A DNA stretch of 64,000 nt from Actinomycetota bacterium (GCA_016717115.1 JADKGE010000001.1:186001-250000), one strand, 5' to 3'; shown: positions 8,043 to 17,440, numbered from the stretch's first letter. Notes: generated from the letters alone by a model not told the origin. Numbers and translations: made by a program.

Positions 8043-9587
8043 CTACTTCAGGCCCAGCCTCTTCATCGCACCCAAGGCGACGGCCATCGTCCCCATCCAC
8101 CTCTCGTCCGACAGCCCGAACGGGGCGCCGAACCCGATGACGCGCTGGGTGGCGATGGTCTGCGACTCGGTGTACTTCAGCAGCCCCTCGTCGCCGTGGC
8201 GGCGTCCGAGTCCGGAATCTCCCATTCCTCCCATCGGCGAGCGCGTACTGCCCCACGCTGACCCGTACGCCTCGTTGATGTTGACGGTGCCCGCGCGCAG
8301 CGTGGCCGCGATGGTCCGACCCATCGCCGTGTCACGCGTGATGACGGCGGCATTGAGCCCGTAGACCGTGTCGTTCGAGCGGCGGACGGCCTCCTCGTCG
8401 GACGACACCGGGTACAGCGAGACGACCGGCCCGAAGGTCTCCTCGGCACACAGCGACATGGCGTCGGTGGTGCCGGTCAGCACCGTCGGCTCGAAGTAGA
8501 ACGGGCCGATGTCGGGCCGGGCACGCCCCCCCGTGAGCACGGTGGCACCCTTCGCGACCGCGTCGCCCACGTGGTTCACCACCATGTCGAGCTGGCGCTG
8601 GGACGTGAGGGAGCCCATGTCGCCCGCCCACCCCACCTCGGGAACCATCCGCAGGGCGGCGACCCGCGGGATGAAGGCCGCGACGAAGTCGTCGAACACC
8701 GCCTCGTGCACGTACATGCGCTCCATGGAGATGCACAGCTGACCTGCGTTGGAGAAGCAGGCGCGCGTGGCGATCTCCGCCGCCCGGTCGATGTCGGCAT
8801 CTTCGCGGATGATCATGGCGTTCTTCCCGCCCAGCTCGAGCGAGCAGCCGATCAGGCGCTCGCCGCATCGCGCGGCGATCCCTCGCCCGACCCGAGTGGA
8901 CCCCGTGAACATGACGTAGTCGACGCGATCAGTCACCATCGGGCCTACCACCGCGCCGGCTCCCGTGACGACCCGAATGACGCTCTCCGGCACACCGGCC
9001 CGCACCATGAGGTCGACCGCCCACAGCGAGGTGAGCGTGGTCTGGACGTCGGGCTTGAGGAGCACGGCATTTCCGGCGATGAGAGCGGGCAGAACGTCGC
9101 TCGCAGCCAGCGTGAGGGGGTAGTTCCACGGGGCCATGACACCGACGACACCCTTCGGGTGCTGGAGCTGGACGACACCCGTGGCCACCGGGAACACGCC
9201 CCGGTGCCTGCGGGGAGCGAGAAGCCGCTTGGCATCGCGTGCGTAGTGCCGCGCATTGAGCATCACGTCGACGAGTTCTTCCATCGCGTCGCGGCGGGCC
9301 TTCCCGGTCTCCCACTGGACGATGTCGAGGCCCTCCTCGCGGTTCGCGAGGACGAGGTCGTGGAAGCGCAGCATGATCCGGGTGCGATCCGCCAGCGGCC
9401 TCGCGGCCCAGGAAGTCTGGGCTCGTCGAAGCGTCTGCACGGAGGCCTCGACGTCCGACTCGTCCGACAGCGGCAGGGCGAAGAGCCGCTGCCCCGTGAA
9501 CGGAGCGATGACGTCACGGGTGGGCGCACCTGCCTGCACGCTGAGGTGCTTGAACAGACGGTCGACGAGCGCCCGATCGATTGTCAC
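8043..9587 (-). CDS. gabD2: Succinic semialdehyde dehydrogenase-type aldehyde dehydrogenase
   Basis: The protein has 514 residues. The true start is GTG 9587, which overlaps the guaB3 stop by 4 bp (GTGA). An open frame continuing upstream to 10583 is only the guaB3 shadow. ALDH-family features are MAPWNYPLTL (substrate and cofactor tunnel), FTGSTRVGRGIA, LELGGKNAMI (general base Glu), SNAGQLC (nucleophile Cys) and ETFGPVVSLYPV. It oxidises an aldehyde, probably succinic semialdehyde, to the acid with NAD(P)+. The SSADH assignment comes from overall resemblance to actinobacterial GabD2. Translation is likely coupled to guaB3. Confidence 0.88.
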   Translation of the reverse strand: MTIDRALVDRLFKHLSVQAGAPTRDVIAPFTGQRLFALPLSDESDVEASVQTLRRAQTSWAARPLADRTRIMLRFHDLVLANREEGLDIVQWETGKARRDAMEELVDVMLNARHYARDAKRLLAPRRHRGVFPVATGVVQLQHPKGVVGVMAPWNYPLTLAASDVLPALIAGNAVLLKPDVQTTLTSLWAVDLMVRAGVPESVIRVVTGAGAVVGPMVTDRVDYVMFTGSTRVGRGIAARCGERLIGCSLELGGKNAMIIREDADIDRAAEIATRACFSNAGQLCISMERMYVHEAVFDDFVAAFIPRVAALRMVPEVGWAGDMGSLTSQRQLDMVVNHVGDAVAKGATVLTGGRARPDIGPFYFEPTVLTGTTDAMSLCAEETFGPVVSLYPVSSDEEAVRRSNDTVYGLNAAVITRDTAMGRTIAATLRAGTVNINEAYGSAWGSTRSPMGGMGDSGLGRRHGDEGLLKYTESQTIATQRVIGFGAPFGLSDERWMGTMAVALGAMKRLGLK

Positions 9588-10696
9588 GACATCACCACCA
9601 TCTCCACGCGCTGGAACTCCTTGAGGTCGCTGTAGCCGGTCGTGGCCATCGCCTTTCGCAGGGCGCCCACGAGGTTCATGGTGCCGTCGGCACTGCTCGA
9701 GGGACCGTGCAGAACCTGCTCGAACGTGCCGACAGGCTTCATGAGGTGCCGCTCGCCCCGGGGCAGGTGCGGATGCCACGCCTCCGTGCCCCAGTGCGCC
9801 CCGTGACCGGGGGCGTCGGACGCGCGCGCCAGCACGGACCCGACCATGGCCGCGTCCGCCCCGCAGGCGAAGGCCTTGACGATGTCGCCACTGCGACCCA
9901 TCGAACCATCGGCGATGACGTGCACGTAGCGCCCGCCGGACTCGTCGAGGTAGTCGCGTCGGGCGGCCGCCACCTCGGCGACCGCGCTGGCCATCGGCAC
10001 GCGAACGCCCATGACGTCCGCTGTCGTATGGGAAGCACCGCCACCGAAGCCCACCAGGACGCCGGCTGCGCCTGTGCGCATCAGGTGCAGGGCGGCCTGC
10101 CCGGTGGCACAGCCCCCGACGATCACGGGCACGTCGAGCTCGTGGATGAACTGCTTCAGGTTGAGCGGCTCGCCGACCGTCGAGACATGCTCGGCCGAGA
10201 CCGTCGTGCCGCGGATGACGACCATGTCGGCACCGGCCTGGGCGGCAAGCGGCGCGAGCCGCGCGGCACCCTGCGGCGACATGGCAACCGCCACGGTGAC
10301 GCCCTCGGCCTTCAGCTCCGCAATGCGGGCCGTGACCAGCGCATTGTCGACGGGCTGGGCCGCGTACAGCGCCTGCATGCGCGGGGTGACGACATCCGGA
10401 TCGAGCGCGGCGATCTCCCGCAGCAACGGATCGGCGTCCTCGTACCTGCCCCAGAGCCCCTCGAGATTGAGCACCGCGAGCACGCCCAGCCCGGACAGGG
10501 TGATGGCGCTGCCCGGCGAGACGACGGAGTCCATGGGGGCCGCCATCAGCGGGGTGTCGAACCGGTAGGCGTCGATCGCCCACGAGGTCGAGACCGCCTC
10601 GGGATCGCGGGTGCGGCGACTCGGCGCGATCGCGACCTCGTCGAAGGAGTAGCCGCGGCGGGCACGCTTCGCGCCGCCAATCTGGATGTCGGTCAC
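9584..10696 (-). CDS. guaB3: GuaB3 family IMP dehydrogenase-related protein
   Basis: The protein is 370 residues from GTG 10696, 6 bp behind guaB. It has the IMPDH/GMPR TIM barrel (MDSVVSPGSAITLSGLGVLA near the N-terminus and VIADGSMGRSGDIVKAFACGAD late) but no CBS domains. At the loop where true IMPDH has GSICTTR, this protein reads GGASHTT, so His replaces the catalytic Cys. Normal IMPDH chemistry therefore looks unlikely. Actinobacteria commonly keep this paralogue directly behind guaB; its activity is not firmly known to me. The C-terminal segment NLVGALRKAMATTGYSDLK is typical of the group. Confidence 0.93.
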   Translation of the reverse strand: MTDIQIGGAKRARRGYSFDEVAIAPSRRTRDPEAVSTSWAIDAYRFDTPLMAAPMDSVVSPGSAITLSGLGVLAVLNLEGLWGRYEDADPLLREIAALDPDVVTPRMQALYAAQPVDNALVTARIAELKAEGVTVAVAMSPQGAARLAPLAAQAGADMVVIRGTTVSAEHVSTVGEPLNLKQFIHELDVPVIVGGCATGQAALHLMRTGAAGVLVGFGGGASHTTADVMGVRVPMASAVAEVAAARRDYLDESGGRYVHVIADGSMGRSGDIVKAFACGADAAMVGSVLARASDAPGHGAHWGTEAWHPHLPRGERHLMKPVGTFEQVLHGPSSSADGTMNLVGALRKAMATTGYSDLKEFQRVEMVVMS

Positions 10697-10702
10697 GGAG
10701 GT

Positions 10703-12226
10703 CTACCGCCCTGAGTAGTTGGGTGCTTCGAGGGTCATCTGGATGTCATGCGGGTGGCTCTCGCGCAGGCCGGCGGCCGTGATCCGGACGAAGGAGCCCT
10801 TGCTGTGCAGTTCGGCGATGGTCGACGCGCCCGAGTAGCCCATCGCGGCCCGCAGCCCTCCGACGAGCTGGTGCGCAACCGCCCCCAGCGGCCCCTGGTA
10901 CGCGACCATCCCCTCGATGCCCTCGGGAACGAGCTTGTCGTCGCTCAGCACGTCGTCCTGGAAGTAGCGGTCCTTGCTGTACGACCGCGCCTCACCGCGC
11001 GACTGCATGGCCCCCAGGGAACCCATTCCCCGGTACGACTTGAACTGCTTGCCGTTGACGAAGACGACCTCGCCGGGCGCCTCCTCGGTGCCGGCAAGAA
11101 CGGAACCGAGCATCACCGTGTCGGCACCGGCGACCAGGGCCTTGGCGATGTCTCCCGAGTACTGGACTCCGCCGTCGCCGATCACCGGGATCCCCGCGGG
11201 CCGAGCCGCGAGGGCGGCTTCGTAGATCGCCGAAATCTGCGGAACGCCCACCCCCGCCACCACGCGGGTGGTGCAGATGGATCCGGGCCCGACGCCCACC
11301 TTGATGCCGTCCGCGCCGGCGTCGACGAGTGCCTGCGCGCCCGCGCGCGTCGCGACGTTCCCGCCGACGATGTCGATGGACGTCTGGCGCTTGAGCAGAC
11401 GCACCATGTCGATGACGGCGCGCGAGTGACCGTGTGCAGTGTCGACGATGAGGAAGTCGACACCGGCGTCGATCAGGGTGCGGGCGCGCTTCTCCGCGTC
11501 GTCGCCCACGCCCACGGCCGCACCCACGACGAGGCGGCCGTTCGCGTCCTTGGTGGCGTGCGGGTACCGGTCGGCCTTGACGAAGTCCTTCACGGTGAAC
11601 AGCCCGCGCAGCCTGCCTTCACGGTCGATCAGCGGCAGCTTCTCGACCTTGTGCCCGGCCAGCAGCGCAAGCGCGTCCTCGGGGGCGACGTCGACCTGGG
11701 CGGTGACGAGCGGCATCGGCGTCATCACCTCGCGCGCACTCCTGCTCATGTCCTCCTCGAACCGCATGTCGCGATTCGTGACGATGCCGAGCAGCACCCC
11801 TTCGGCGTCGATCACCGGGACGCCGGAGATGCGGTAGCGGCCGCACAGCCGATCGACGTCGGCGAGCGTGTCATCGGGCGAACAGGTGATGGGGTTGCTG
11901 ACCATGCCAGCCTCGGAACGCTTCACGAGGTCGACCTGGGTCGCCTGCTCCTCGATGGGCAGGTTGCGGTGCAGCACGCCGACGCCGCCCTGCCGGGCCA
12001 TGGCGATCGCCATGCGCGCCTCCGTGACCGTGTCCATGGCGCTGGACACGAGCGGCAGCTGCACCGTGATGTTGCGGGTGATGCGGGACGCGGTGTTGAC
12101 CTCGCTGGGCACCACGTCGGACTCGGCTGGCACCAGGAGGACGTCGTCGAAGGTGAGGCCCAGATAGCCGAATTTCTCCGGCACGCCATCGAAGGCCAGG
12201 GAATCGGACAACGGTCGGGAATCCAT
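10703..12226 (-). CDS. guaB: IMP dehydrogenase
   Basis: GuaB converts IMP to XMP with NAD+, the committed step of GMP synthesis. The protein is 507 residues from ATG 12226, with GGAG 6 nt upstream. The catalytic barrel is interrupted at about residues 110-225 by two CBS domains (for example YRISGVPVIDAEGVLLGIVTNRD), which normally bind ATP/GTP. The catalytic Cys lies in GVGPGSICTTRVV, and the flap with MGSLGAMQ is intact. It is the first gene of the guaB-guaB3-gabD2-choD run. Confidence 0.98.
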   Translation of the reverse strand: MDSRPLSDSLAFDGVPEKFGYLGLTFDDVLLVPAESDVVPSEVNTASRITRNITVQLPLVSSAMDTVTEARMAIAMARQGGVGVLHRNLPIEEQATQVDLVKRSEAGMVSNPITCSPDDTLADVDRLCGRYRISGVPVIDAEGVLLGIVTNRDMRFEEDMSRSAREVMTPMPLVTAQVDVAPEDALALLAGHKVEKLPLIDREGRLRGLFTVKDFVKADRYPHATKDANGRLVVGAAVGVGDDAEKRARTLIDAGVDFLIVDTAHGHSRAVIDMVRLLKRQTSIDIVGGNVATRAGAQALVDAGADGIKVGVGPGSICTTRVVAGVGVPQISAIYEAALAARPAGIPVIGDGGVQYSGDIAKALVAGADTVMLGSVLAGTEEAPGEVVFVNGKQFKSYRGMGSLGAMQSRGEARSYSKDRYFQDDVLSDDKLVPEGIEGMVAYQGPLGAVAHQLVGGLRAAMGYSGASTIAELHSKGSFVRITAAGLRESHPHDIQMTLEAPNYSGR

Positions 12227-12269
12227 GAGTTCTCCGAGGGTGCGTGCGCGCCGGGTAGTGGCCCTAAGG

Positions 12270-13265
12270 CTACTCGCCGACCGCTCGGGCGATCCGGGCC
12301 ACCGTGTCGCTGAGATCCGTGACGGTCGTGACGCCGGGGGGCGCCTGCCCGACCCAGCCGGGACCGCCGATCAGCACGGTGGCAGCGGGCCGGAAGCTGG
12401 GCAGGTCGGCCAGCGCCGCCGCATCGGCGGAGCCCGGGATCCGAGCCCAGACGAACACCGCCGCCGGGCCGAGCCGATGCACTGCCTGGACGAGGGCGAC
12501 GACCGGCAGTCCCGAACCCATGATCCGTGCGTAGATCTTCCGCTCGGCCAGGGCGGCGGCCACCGCCCAAAGCGGCAGTGAGTGCATCTCGTCGGGTGCG
12601 CAGGCGAGCAGCACCGCCCGGGAGTTGACCGTCTGGGGCTGCGTCCTGACCACCGCCGACAGGCAGTCCTGGATGGTGGCACTCAGGGCGTGTTCGATCT
12701 CGACTCCGCGGCCGGTGTCCTTCCACTTCTCGCCGATCGCGCACAGGACGGGTACGAGGACCTCGTCCCAGGTGGCGACGACGCCGCGATGATCGAGCGA
12801 CCGGCCGATGAGGGCCGCGCAGGCGGCGGTGTCGAGCGTCTGGGCCGCCCGGGCGAGGCCGCGCAATTCCGGCGATCCGCCGGGCAGCGCGACCACGTGA
12901 CCGCCCCCCGCCCGGGGCGCCTTGGCCGTCTCGGGGCCGGTCCCGCTCAGGGCGGCGGGTGCGGCCCGCAGCGGCAGGGGCGTCACGGAGGCCACCCCCT
13001 CGTCGTCGAGCGACAGCGCGCGGGCGGCCACGGCCGCGTCGGCCGGCGGAACGCCGGCGATGACGAGTCGCCGCATGTGCTCGAGGCGGGCCACGTCGAG
13101 GGTCGAGTAGCGACGGTGCGACCCCGGCCGGTGCTCGCTGGGGCCGATGCCGTATCGCCGGTCCCACGTACGCAAGGTGGCTGGCGCCACCCCCATCCGC
13201 CGCGCCACGGCGGCGACCGTGACGCCCGGGTCCGATGTCGCGGAGGCGCCCGAGTCAGTGGTCAC
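12270..13265 (-). CDS. MerR-family regulator with B12-binding-like domain
   Basis: The protein is 331 residues from GTG 13265; the frame stays open to 13316. Residues about 16-75 form a MerR-type winged helix (TVAAVARRMGVAPATLRTWDRRYG followed by HRRYSTLDVARL). A helical cap and a Rossmann-like domain follow, as in CarH/LitR photoreceptor regulators. The B12 His motif region reads DEMHSLPL: the His is kept, but the usual following Gly is Pro. Cobalamin binding is therefore uncertain. It is divergent from whiB across a 174-bp spacer and could regulate itself, whiB or the gua genes; this is inference from position. Confidence 0.85.
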   Translation of the reverse strand: MTTDSGASATSDPGVTVAAVARRMGVAPATLRTWDRRYGIGPSEHRPGSHRRYSTLDVARLEHMRRLVIAGVPPADAAVAARALSLDDEGVASVTPLPLRAAPAALSGTGPETAKAPRAGGGHVVALPGGSPELRGLARAAQTLDTAACAALIGRSLDHRGVVATWDEVLVPVLCAIGEKWKDTGRGVEIEHALSATIQDCLSAVVRTQPQTVNSRAVLLACAPDEMHSLPLWAVAAALAERKIYARIMGSGLPVVALVQAVHRLGPAAVFVWARIPGSADAAALADLPSFRPAATVLIGGPGWVGQAPPGVTTVTDLSDTVARIARAVGE

Positions 13266-13343
13266 GCGGTCATTTTGGGACCGTCGGGACCGCTGCGCGA
13301 GTCGAGAACGTCCCACCGACGGAGAAACGGTCTCCCGACCATA

Positions 13344-13373
13344 TTGACCAACCTATGAAGCGGTTTGTATGGT
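13344..13373 (+). promoter_or_regulatory. Candidate sigma-A-type promoter of whiB
   Basis: TTGACC (13344-13349) and TATGGT (13368-13373) are separated by 18 bp, in the divergent spacer 67 bp before whiB. Spacing and hexamers fit a housekeeping promoter. This is a pattern match only. Confidence 0.5.
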
Positions 13374-13439
13374 GGAGTCAGGCGGTCATCAACGACCGTC
13401 TGACCACCGCCCCGGCCCGCTCATCGGAAAGGTCCTCCC

Positions 13440-13745
13440 ATGGCAGACGTGTCCCGCCTCCCCGGCCCCAACGCCGACTTCTGGGACTGGCAGATGGACA
13501 GTGCCTGTCGCGGGGAGGACCCCAGCGTCTTCTTCCACCCCGAGGGCGAACGAGGCGAGGCCCGCTCGGCACGCGAGCAGGCCGCGAAGGCGATCTGCTC
13601 GGGCTGCCCCGTACTGGCCGAGTGCGCCGCGCATGCCCTGGCCGTCCGCGAGCCGTACGGCGTGTGGGGCGGCATGTCGGAGGATGACCGGGAGCGCATC
13701 TACCGACGCCGCCGCCTGACCGGAACGGCCGCCTACGCCTCCTGA
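13440..13745 (+). CDS. WhiB-family [4Fe-4S] transcriptional regulator
   Basis: The protein has 101 residues. Four cysteines (C23, C53, C56, C62) in the spacing C-X29-C-X2-C-X5-C ligate a [4Fe-4S] cluster. The GVWGG turn at 74-78 and the basic tail RERIYRRRRL follow, as in all Wbl proteins, which bind the sigma factor and sense redox or NO. Position between guaB and groEL matches whiB3 of M. tuberculosis (whiD in Streptomyces), so it is probably that orthologue. AAAGG lies about 9 nt before the ATG. Confidence 0.95.
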   Translation: MADVSRLPGPNADFWDWQMDSACRGEDPSVFFHPEGERGEARSAREQAAKAICSGCPVLAECAAHALAVREPYGVWGGMSEDDRERIYRRRRLTGTAAYAS

Positions 13746-13752
13746 TCGCCGA

Positions 13753-13804
13753 CTGCAGCGTCCGGCGTCAATCGCGGGGCCGTGAACGACGCCGGACGCT
13801 GCAG
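13753..13804. terminator. Hairpin between convergent genes; copy 2 of the dispersed repeat
   Basis: Arms CTGCAGCGTCCGGCGTC (13753-13769) and its perfect complement (13788-13804) enclose an 18-nt loop. The 17-nt arm also occurs at 3959-3975. As with copy 1, it lies between convergent genes (whiB stop 13745, subtilase stop 13851). A bidirectional terminator or repeat element is likely. Confidence 0.7.
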
Positions 13805-13850
13805 TGGGCGTCCATGCAGCCCGTCGGTGGCCGTGGGGGCCGAGCGGGAA

Positions 13851-16427
13851 TCAGACTCGGATGGTGCGTGACGGTCTCGATGTCGCCTCGTGGCCCCCGT
13901 TCAGCACGATCGTGATCGTGACGGTGTACGACCGGTTCCCAGCGAGACCCCGAAGGACCACGCGCGAAGCGCGCGGAGCAACGGAGACCGTCCTCACGGG
14001 CTTGCCCTTGGAGAACACGGTGACGAACTGAGTCGACGTGGACGCGCGGTTCGCATTCGACCAGGCCACAGCGACGGTCCCGTGCCCGACGGCTGCGCGG
14101 GTGATCCTCGGCGATGTCTGCGCGGACGCGTCCGTCGTCGCATCCACGGCGGGGCTGGACGCATCGTTGGTCGGGGCCGTGGTGGACGGGCTGATCGGCG
14201 CCCCGCCGAGCTGGTAGTTGAAGCCGGCAGTCACGCGCCCGACGGCGAGGGTCACGATGACGTCCTGCCAGCCCGCGACTCCGGGCGGCGTGACGACTTC
14301 AAGGGTGGCGGCATCGACGTATCGGAACTCCGGCGCCGCAACGCCTCCGATCGTGACCGCCCGCGCACCCCAGAAGCCGTATCCGAGAATGAGGATGCGG
14401 GTGCCACCGGCCACCGATCCGAAGGCGGGCCGCACCTCGAGAACCGCGGCCGAGGAGCCGCCGCCCGAGGAGCCACCATTCCCGCCGCCACTGGATCCAC
14501 CACCCCCTCCTCCACTGGATCCGCCGCCCGAGCCGCCGCCGGACGAGGACGGAGCCAACGGGGTCACGGGAACGCGAGTCGAGGGCGCGCTGTCGGCAAG
14601 GCTTGTCGTGGCGACCGCATCCACGTAGTACGTCGTCCCGTTGGTCAGTCCGGAGATCGTGCATGCGAGCCCCGTGAGCGGGCTCGGCTGGCAGGTGGCT
14701 CGTCGCGTCCCACCGCTGGCTGCGGTCCAGGCCTGCGCCGTGTACCGGCTGATGGGCCGCCCGCCGCTGGAGATGGGTTCGCTCCACGACACGGAGGCGG
14801 AGGAGTCAAGGGCACTCGCGGTGAGCGCGCGGGGCGACGTGAGCACGCCGAGCGTCGGCGTAGCTGCAATCCGGCTCGTGGACAGACCGTCGCCCACGGA
14901 GTTGGTGGCGAAGCTGCCGACGTAGTACGCGGTCTCGTTCGCCAGGCCGGTGATCGTGCACGAGAGCCCGACCATCGACGTGGGCTGGCAGCTCGACACG
15001 AGTGAGCCCCCGGCGGAGTGAGTCCACGCTTGGGCCGTGTAGCTGCTGATCGCTCGTCCACCGGTGGACGCAGGCGTCGTCCACGACATCTCGATCGCTC
15101 CGTCGTGCGGCTCGGCCCGCAGGTCGCCGGGAACCCCGGGCGTCGTTGGTGCGAGGACGGGATCGACGTAGAGCAGCTTGTTCGGATCCCCGGAGCCCTT
15201 ACCGAAGGACATGGGCGTGGACGCCGCGTCGATCGCCGCGGACACCTGCGCAGGGGACATGGCCGGGGTCACGCCGAGAAGGCGGGCCGCCACGCCGGCC
15301 ACATGGGGCGACGCCATCGACGTTCCGGTCATCACCGACGAAGCCGTGTCGGAGCTGAAGGAGGCCGACGTGATCGACGAGCCCGGGGCGTAGAGGTCGG
15401 TGCAGGTGCCGTAGTTCGAGTACGAGCCGCGGGCATCAGTGCTGGTCGAGGCCTGAACCGTGATGGCCGAACCAGCGCTCGCCGGGCTGTAGTCACAGGC
15501 GTCTTCGGAGTTGTTGCCGGCGGCCACGACCACCGTGATCCCGTCGGCGACAGCCGCGCTCACGGCCGTGTTCACGCTCTGCGAGTACGAGCCTCCGATG
15601 CTCATGTTGACCACCGCGGGGACTCCGGCGGCGTGGTCGGTCATGACCCAATTGAGGCCCACCACGACATCCGACATCCAGCCGCGTCCAGCGCAGTCGA
15701 GCACGCGCACCGCCACCAGGTCGGCCGCCTTCGCCACGCCGTAGGTGGTACCGGCGACGGTGCCCGCCACGTGGGTGCCGTGCCCGTGGCAGTCCTCCGT
15801 GCCGGTCAGGCCGCTCACCGCGTTGAAGCCGCTGCGGACGCGACCACCGAAGTCGACGTGCGTGGACCTGATGCCGGTATCGATGATGTAGGCGGTCACG
15901 CCCGCGCCGCCGGTGTCGTAGCCATAGGTGCCGTCGAGAGCGGCGCCGCGCTGGTCGATTCGATCAAGGCCCCACGGCGCCGACGGCTGGTCGGTCGAGA
16001 CCGATACCGGATAGTCGGGCTCGGCCCAGGCGACCTGCGGCGAAAGCGCCAACTGCTCCGCCAGCGCCTCGGCCGTCCCCGGATCCATCGGGTCGTCAAG
16101 GCCGACGGTGCGCAACCCGAAGCCGATGGCGTCGCCCGGAACGAGTTCTGCCTCCGGGACCGCCTGCGACCCGGTGACGGCCCCCTCGCCGTCAGTTGGG
16201 GCGGCACCGGATTCGTAGGCGACGATCAACGACGTGACATCTTCGGAACCCACGGCGCTCGTCACTCGCGTCGACGTCTCCGAGAAGGAGGGACGGACCT
16301 GCGCGGAAGCCGCCATCACCACCGAGATCGCGGCCGCCATCACCATCGTTCTCATCAGTGCTCGGCGGATCGTGGCAGGGGTGGACTGCGAACGTCGACC
16401 CGTGCCCGCCGATTCCCCGCCAGCCAT
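13851..16427 (-). CDS. Secreted subtilisin-like serine protease (S8) with FN3 and IPT domains
   Basis: The protein is 858 residues from ATG 16427. Other in-frame starts exist, including one at the MRTMVMAAA signal region. A weak signal peptide (about 24-42) is followed by an I9-type propeptide (about 65-145, ending VAWAEPDYPV). The S8 catalytic domain has D183 (YIIDTGI), H216 (HGHGTHVAG), oxyanion N305 (AAGNNSED) and S370 (GTSMASPHVAG). Two FN3-like domains follow, then a Gly/Ser-rich linker, an IPT/TIG-like domain and a last FN3-like domain. It is an exported protease, and its substrate is unknown. It is the first member of the secreted-protein block that separates whiB from groEL. Confidence 0.93.
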   Translation of the reverse strand: MAGGESAGTGRRSQSTPATIRRALMRTMVMAAAISVVMAASAQVRPSFSETSTRVTSAVGSEDVTSLIVAYESGAAPTDGEGAVTGSQAVPEAELVPGDAIGFGLRTVGLDDPMDPGTAEALAEQLALSPQVAWAEPDYPVSVSTDQPSAPWGLDRIDQRGAALDGTYGYDTGGAGVTAYIIDTGIRSTHVDFGGRVRSGFNAVSGLTGTEDCHGHGTHVAGTVAGTTYGVAKAADLVAVRVLDCAGRGWMSDVVVGLNWVMTDHAAGVPAVVNMSIGGSYSQSVNTAVSAAVADGITVVVAAGNNSEDACDYSPASAGSAITVQASTSTDARGSYSNYGTCTDLYAPGSSITSASFSSDTASSVMTGTSMASPHVAGVAARLLGVTPAMSPAQVSAAIDAASTPMSFGKGSGDPNKLLYVDPVLAPTTPGVPGDLRAEPHDGAIEMSWTTPASTGGRAISSYTAQAWTHSAGGSLVSSCQPTSMVGLSCTITGLANETAYYVGSFATNSVGDGLSTSRIAATPTLGVLTSPRALTASALDSSASVSWSEPISSGGRPISRYTAQAWTAASGGTRRATCQPSPLTGLACTISGLTNGTTYYVDAVATTSLADSAPSTRVPVTPLAPSSSGGGSGGGSSGGGGGGSSGGGNGGSSGGGSSAAVLEVRPAFGSVAGGTRILILGYGFWGARAVTIGGVAAPEFRYVDAATLEVVTPPGVAGWQDVIVTLAVGRVTAGFNYQLGGAPISPSTTAPTNDASSPAVDATTDASAQTSPRITRAAVGHGTVAVAWSNANRASTSTQFVTVFSKGKPVRTVSVAPRASRVVLRGLAGNRSYTVTITIVLNGGHEATSRPSRTIRV

Positions 16428-16671
16428 GCCGATGCCCCATCCCCTTGCCCTCGACGGTAGGAGCGCGCCGCACCCCACACAAACGGGGACCGGATACGAA
16501 AGGGCCCATATGCGGATATCCACCGACTGCCGTCACGGGCGGTGTGCCGGCGGGAGCAGGAACGGTTTCCCACTGACCCTGGCGTTACCCTCAAGGCCTC
16601 GGGCGTGTGTTCTTGGCTCGCCAGCCGATACCACGGTCAAGGGACCCGTTGATGGAAGGTCGTGCGTCACT

Positions 16672-17307
16672 GTGAGCGTTCGTCGGTCGACGGCTCGATT
16701 GGTGGGCGTGCTCTGCGCAGGAGGCCTCCTGGCCGCGGCGGCGGCCACAGGCGCTGTCGCCGACACCGCACCCGGCACCGGGATGCTGGCCGAATCGACC
16801 ATCAAGGCGCGGATGCTGACCATCCGGGAGATCACCCGGGCTTCCGGCACGATGGCACCCGTCACGACGGAGGGGATCGCCTGCCATGAGATGCCCTACA
16901 TCAAGACGGGAAACGTCCGCTACTGCTTCTACATGACCTTGCGCTCGGACGCGGCCTACGCCGCCGGCCGGCTCTCCGTGACGCACGTCGACGTCCTGTC
17001 GTTCGACGTCCCTTCCGAGGGACCCGCCTACCTCAAGGAGATGGGCAACGTCGGTGGTCCGCAGTCACGGACGCTGGCGAAGTCGCCCACGGGCGTGACC
17101 CGGTTCGATCCGGCCGCGGCCATCCCGATCGGCGCCAATGCCGACGGCACCCCCATCAACAAGACCGGCGCGACCGTCACGGTGTACGCGCTGACGGGGT
17201 CGAACTTCGTGTACGCGACGTGCGCGAACCCGAACGGATCTGCCAAGGGCCTGCGGGCCTGCGCGAACCGCGTGGTCGCCGCGCAGCTGACGAAGCTCAA
17301 TCGCTAG
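16672..17307 (+). CDS. Secreted protein of unknown function
   Basis: The protein is 211 residues from GTG 16672, with GGAAGG 12 nt upstream. The frame remains open far upstream, but coding character starts here. A clear signal peptide (RRSTARLVGVLCAGGLLAAA, cleavage near AVADTA) is followed by about 180 residues with four cysteines (ACHE, RYCFY, ATCAN, RACAN), which could form two disulfides. I do not recognise the family. It is divergent from the subtilase (244-bp spacer) and lies 274 bp before the large b5-domain gene on the same strand. Confidence 0.75.
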   Translation: MSVRRSTARLVGVLCAGGLLAAAAATGAVADTAPGTGMLAESTIKARMLTIREITRASGTMAPVTTEGIACHEMPYIKTGNVRYCFYMTLRSDAAYAAGRLSVTHVDVLSFDVPSEGPAYLKEMGNVGGPQSRTLAKSPTGVTRFDPAAAIPIGANADGTPINKTGATVTVYALTGSNFVYATCANPNGSAKGLRACANRVVAAQLTKLNR

Positions 17308-17440
17308 TCCCACGAGCTGACACACCCGGCATCGGGACGCTCTCCGCTGCCATCCGACCCGACGCGCATCGACCGCCCAGTCCCTTTTGTCGACTTTCGG
17401 AGGGCGAAGACGGGACCTTCGGCCCGCGAGAGGGCCGCTA

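Noticed and set aside
8043..10583. 846-residue version of the aldehyde dehydrogenase
   Set aside because: The upstream half is a guaB3 shadow; the GTG at 9587 overlaps the guaB3 stop and begins the homologous region.
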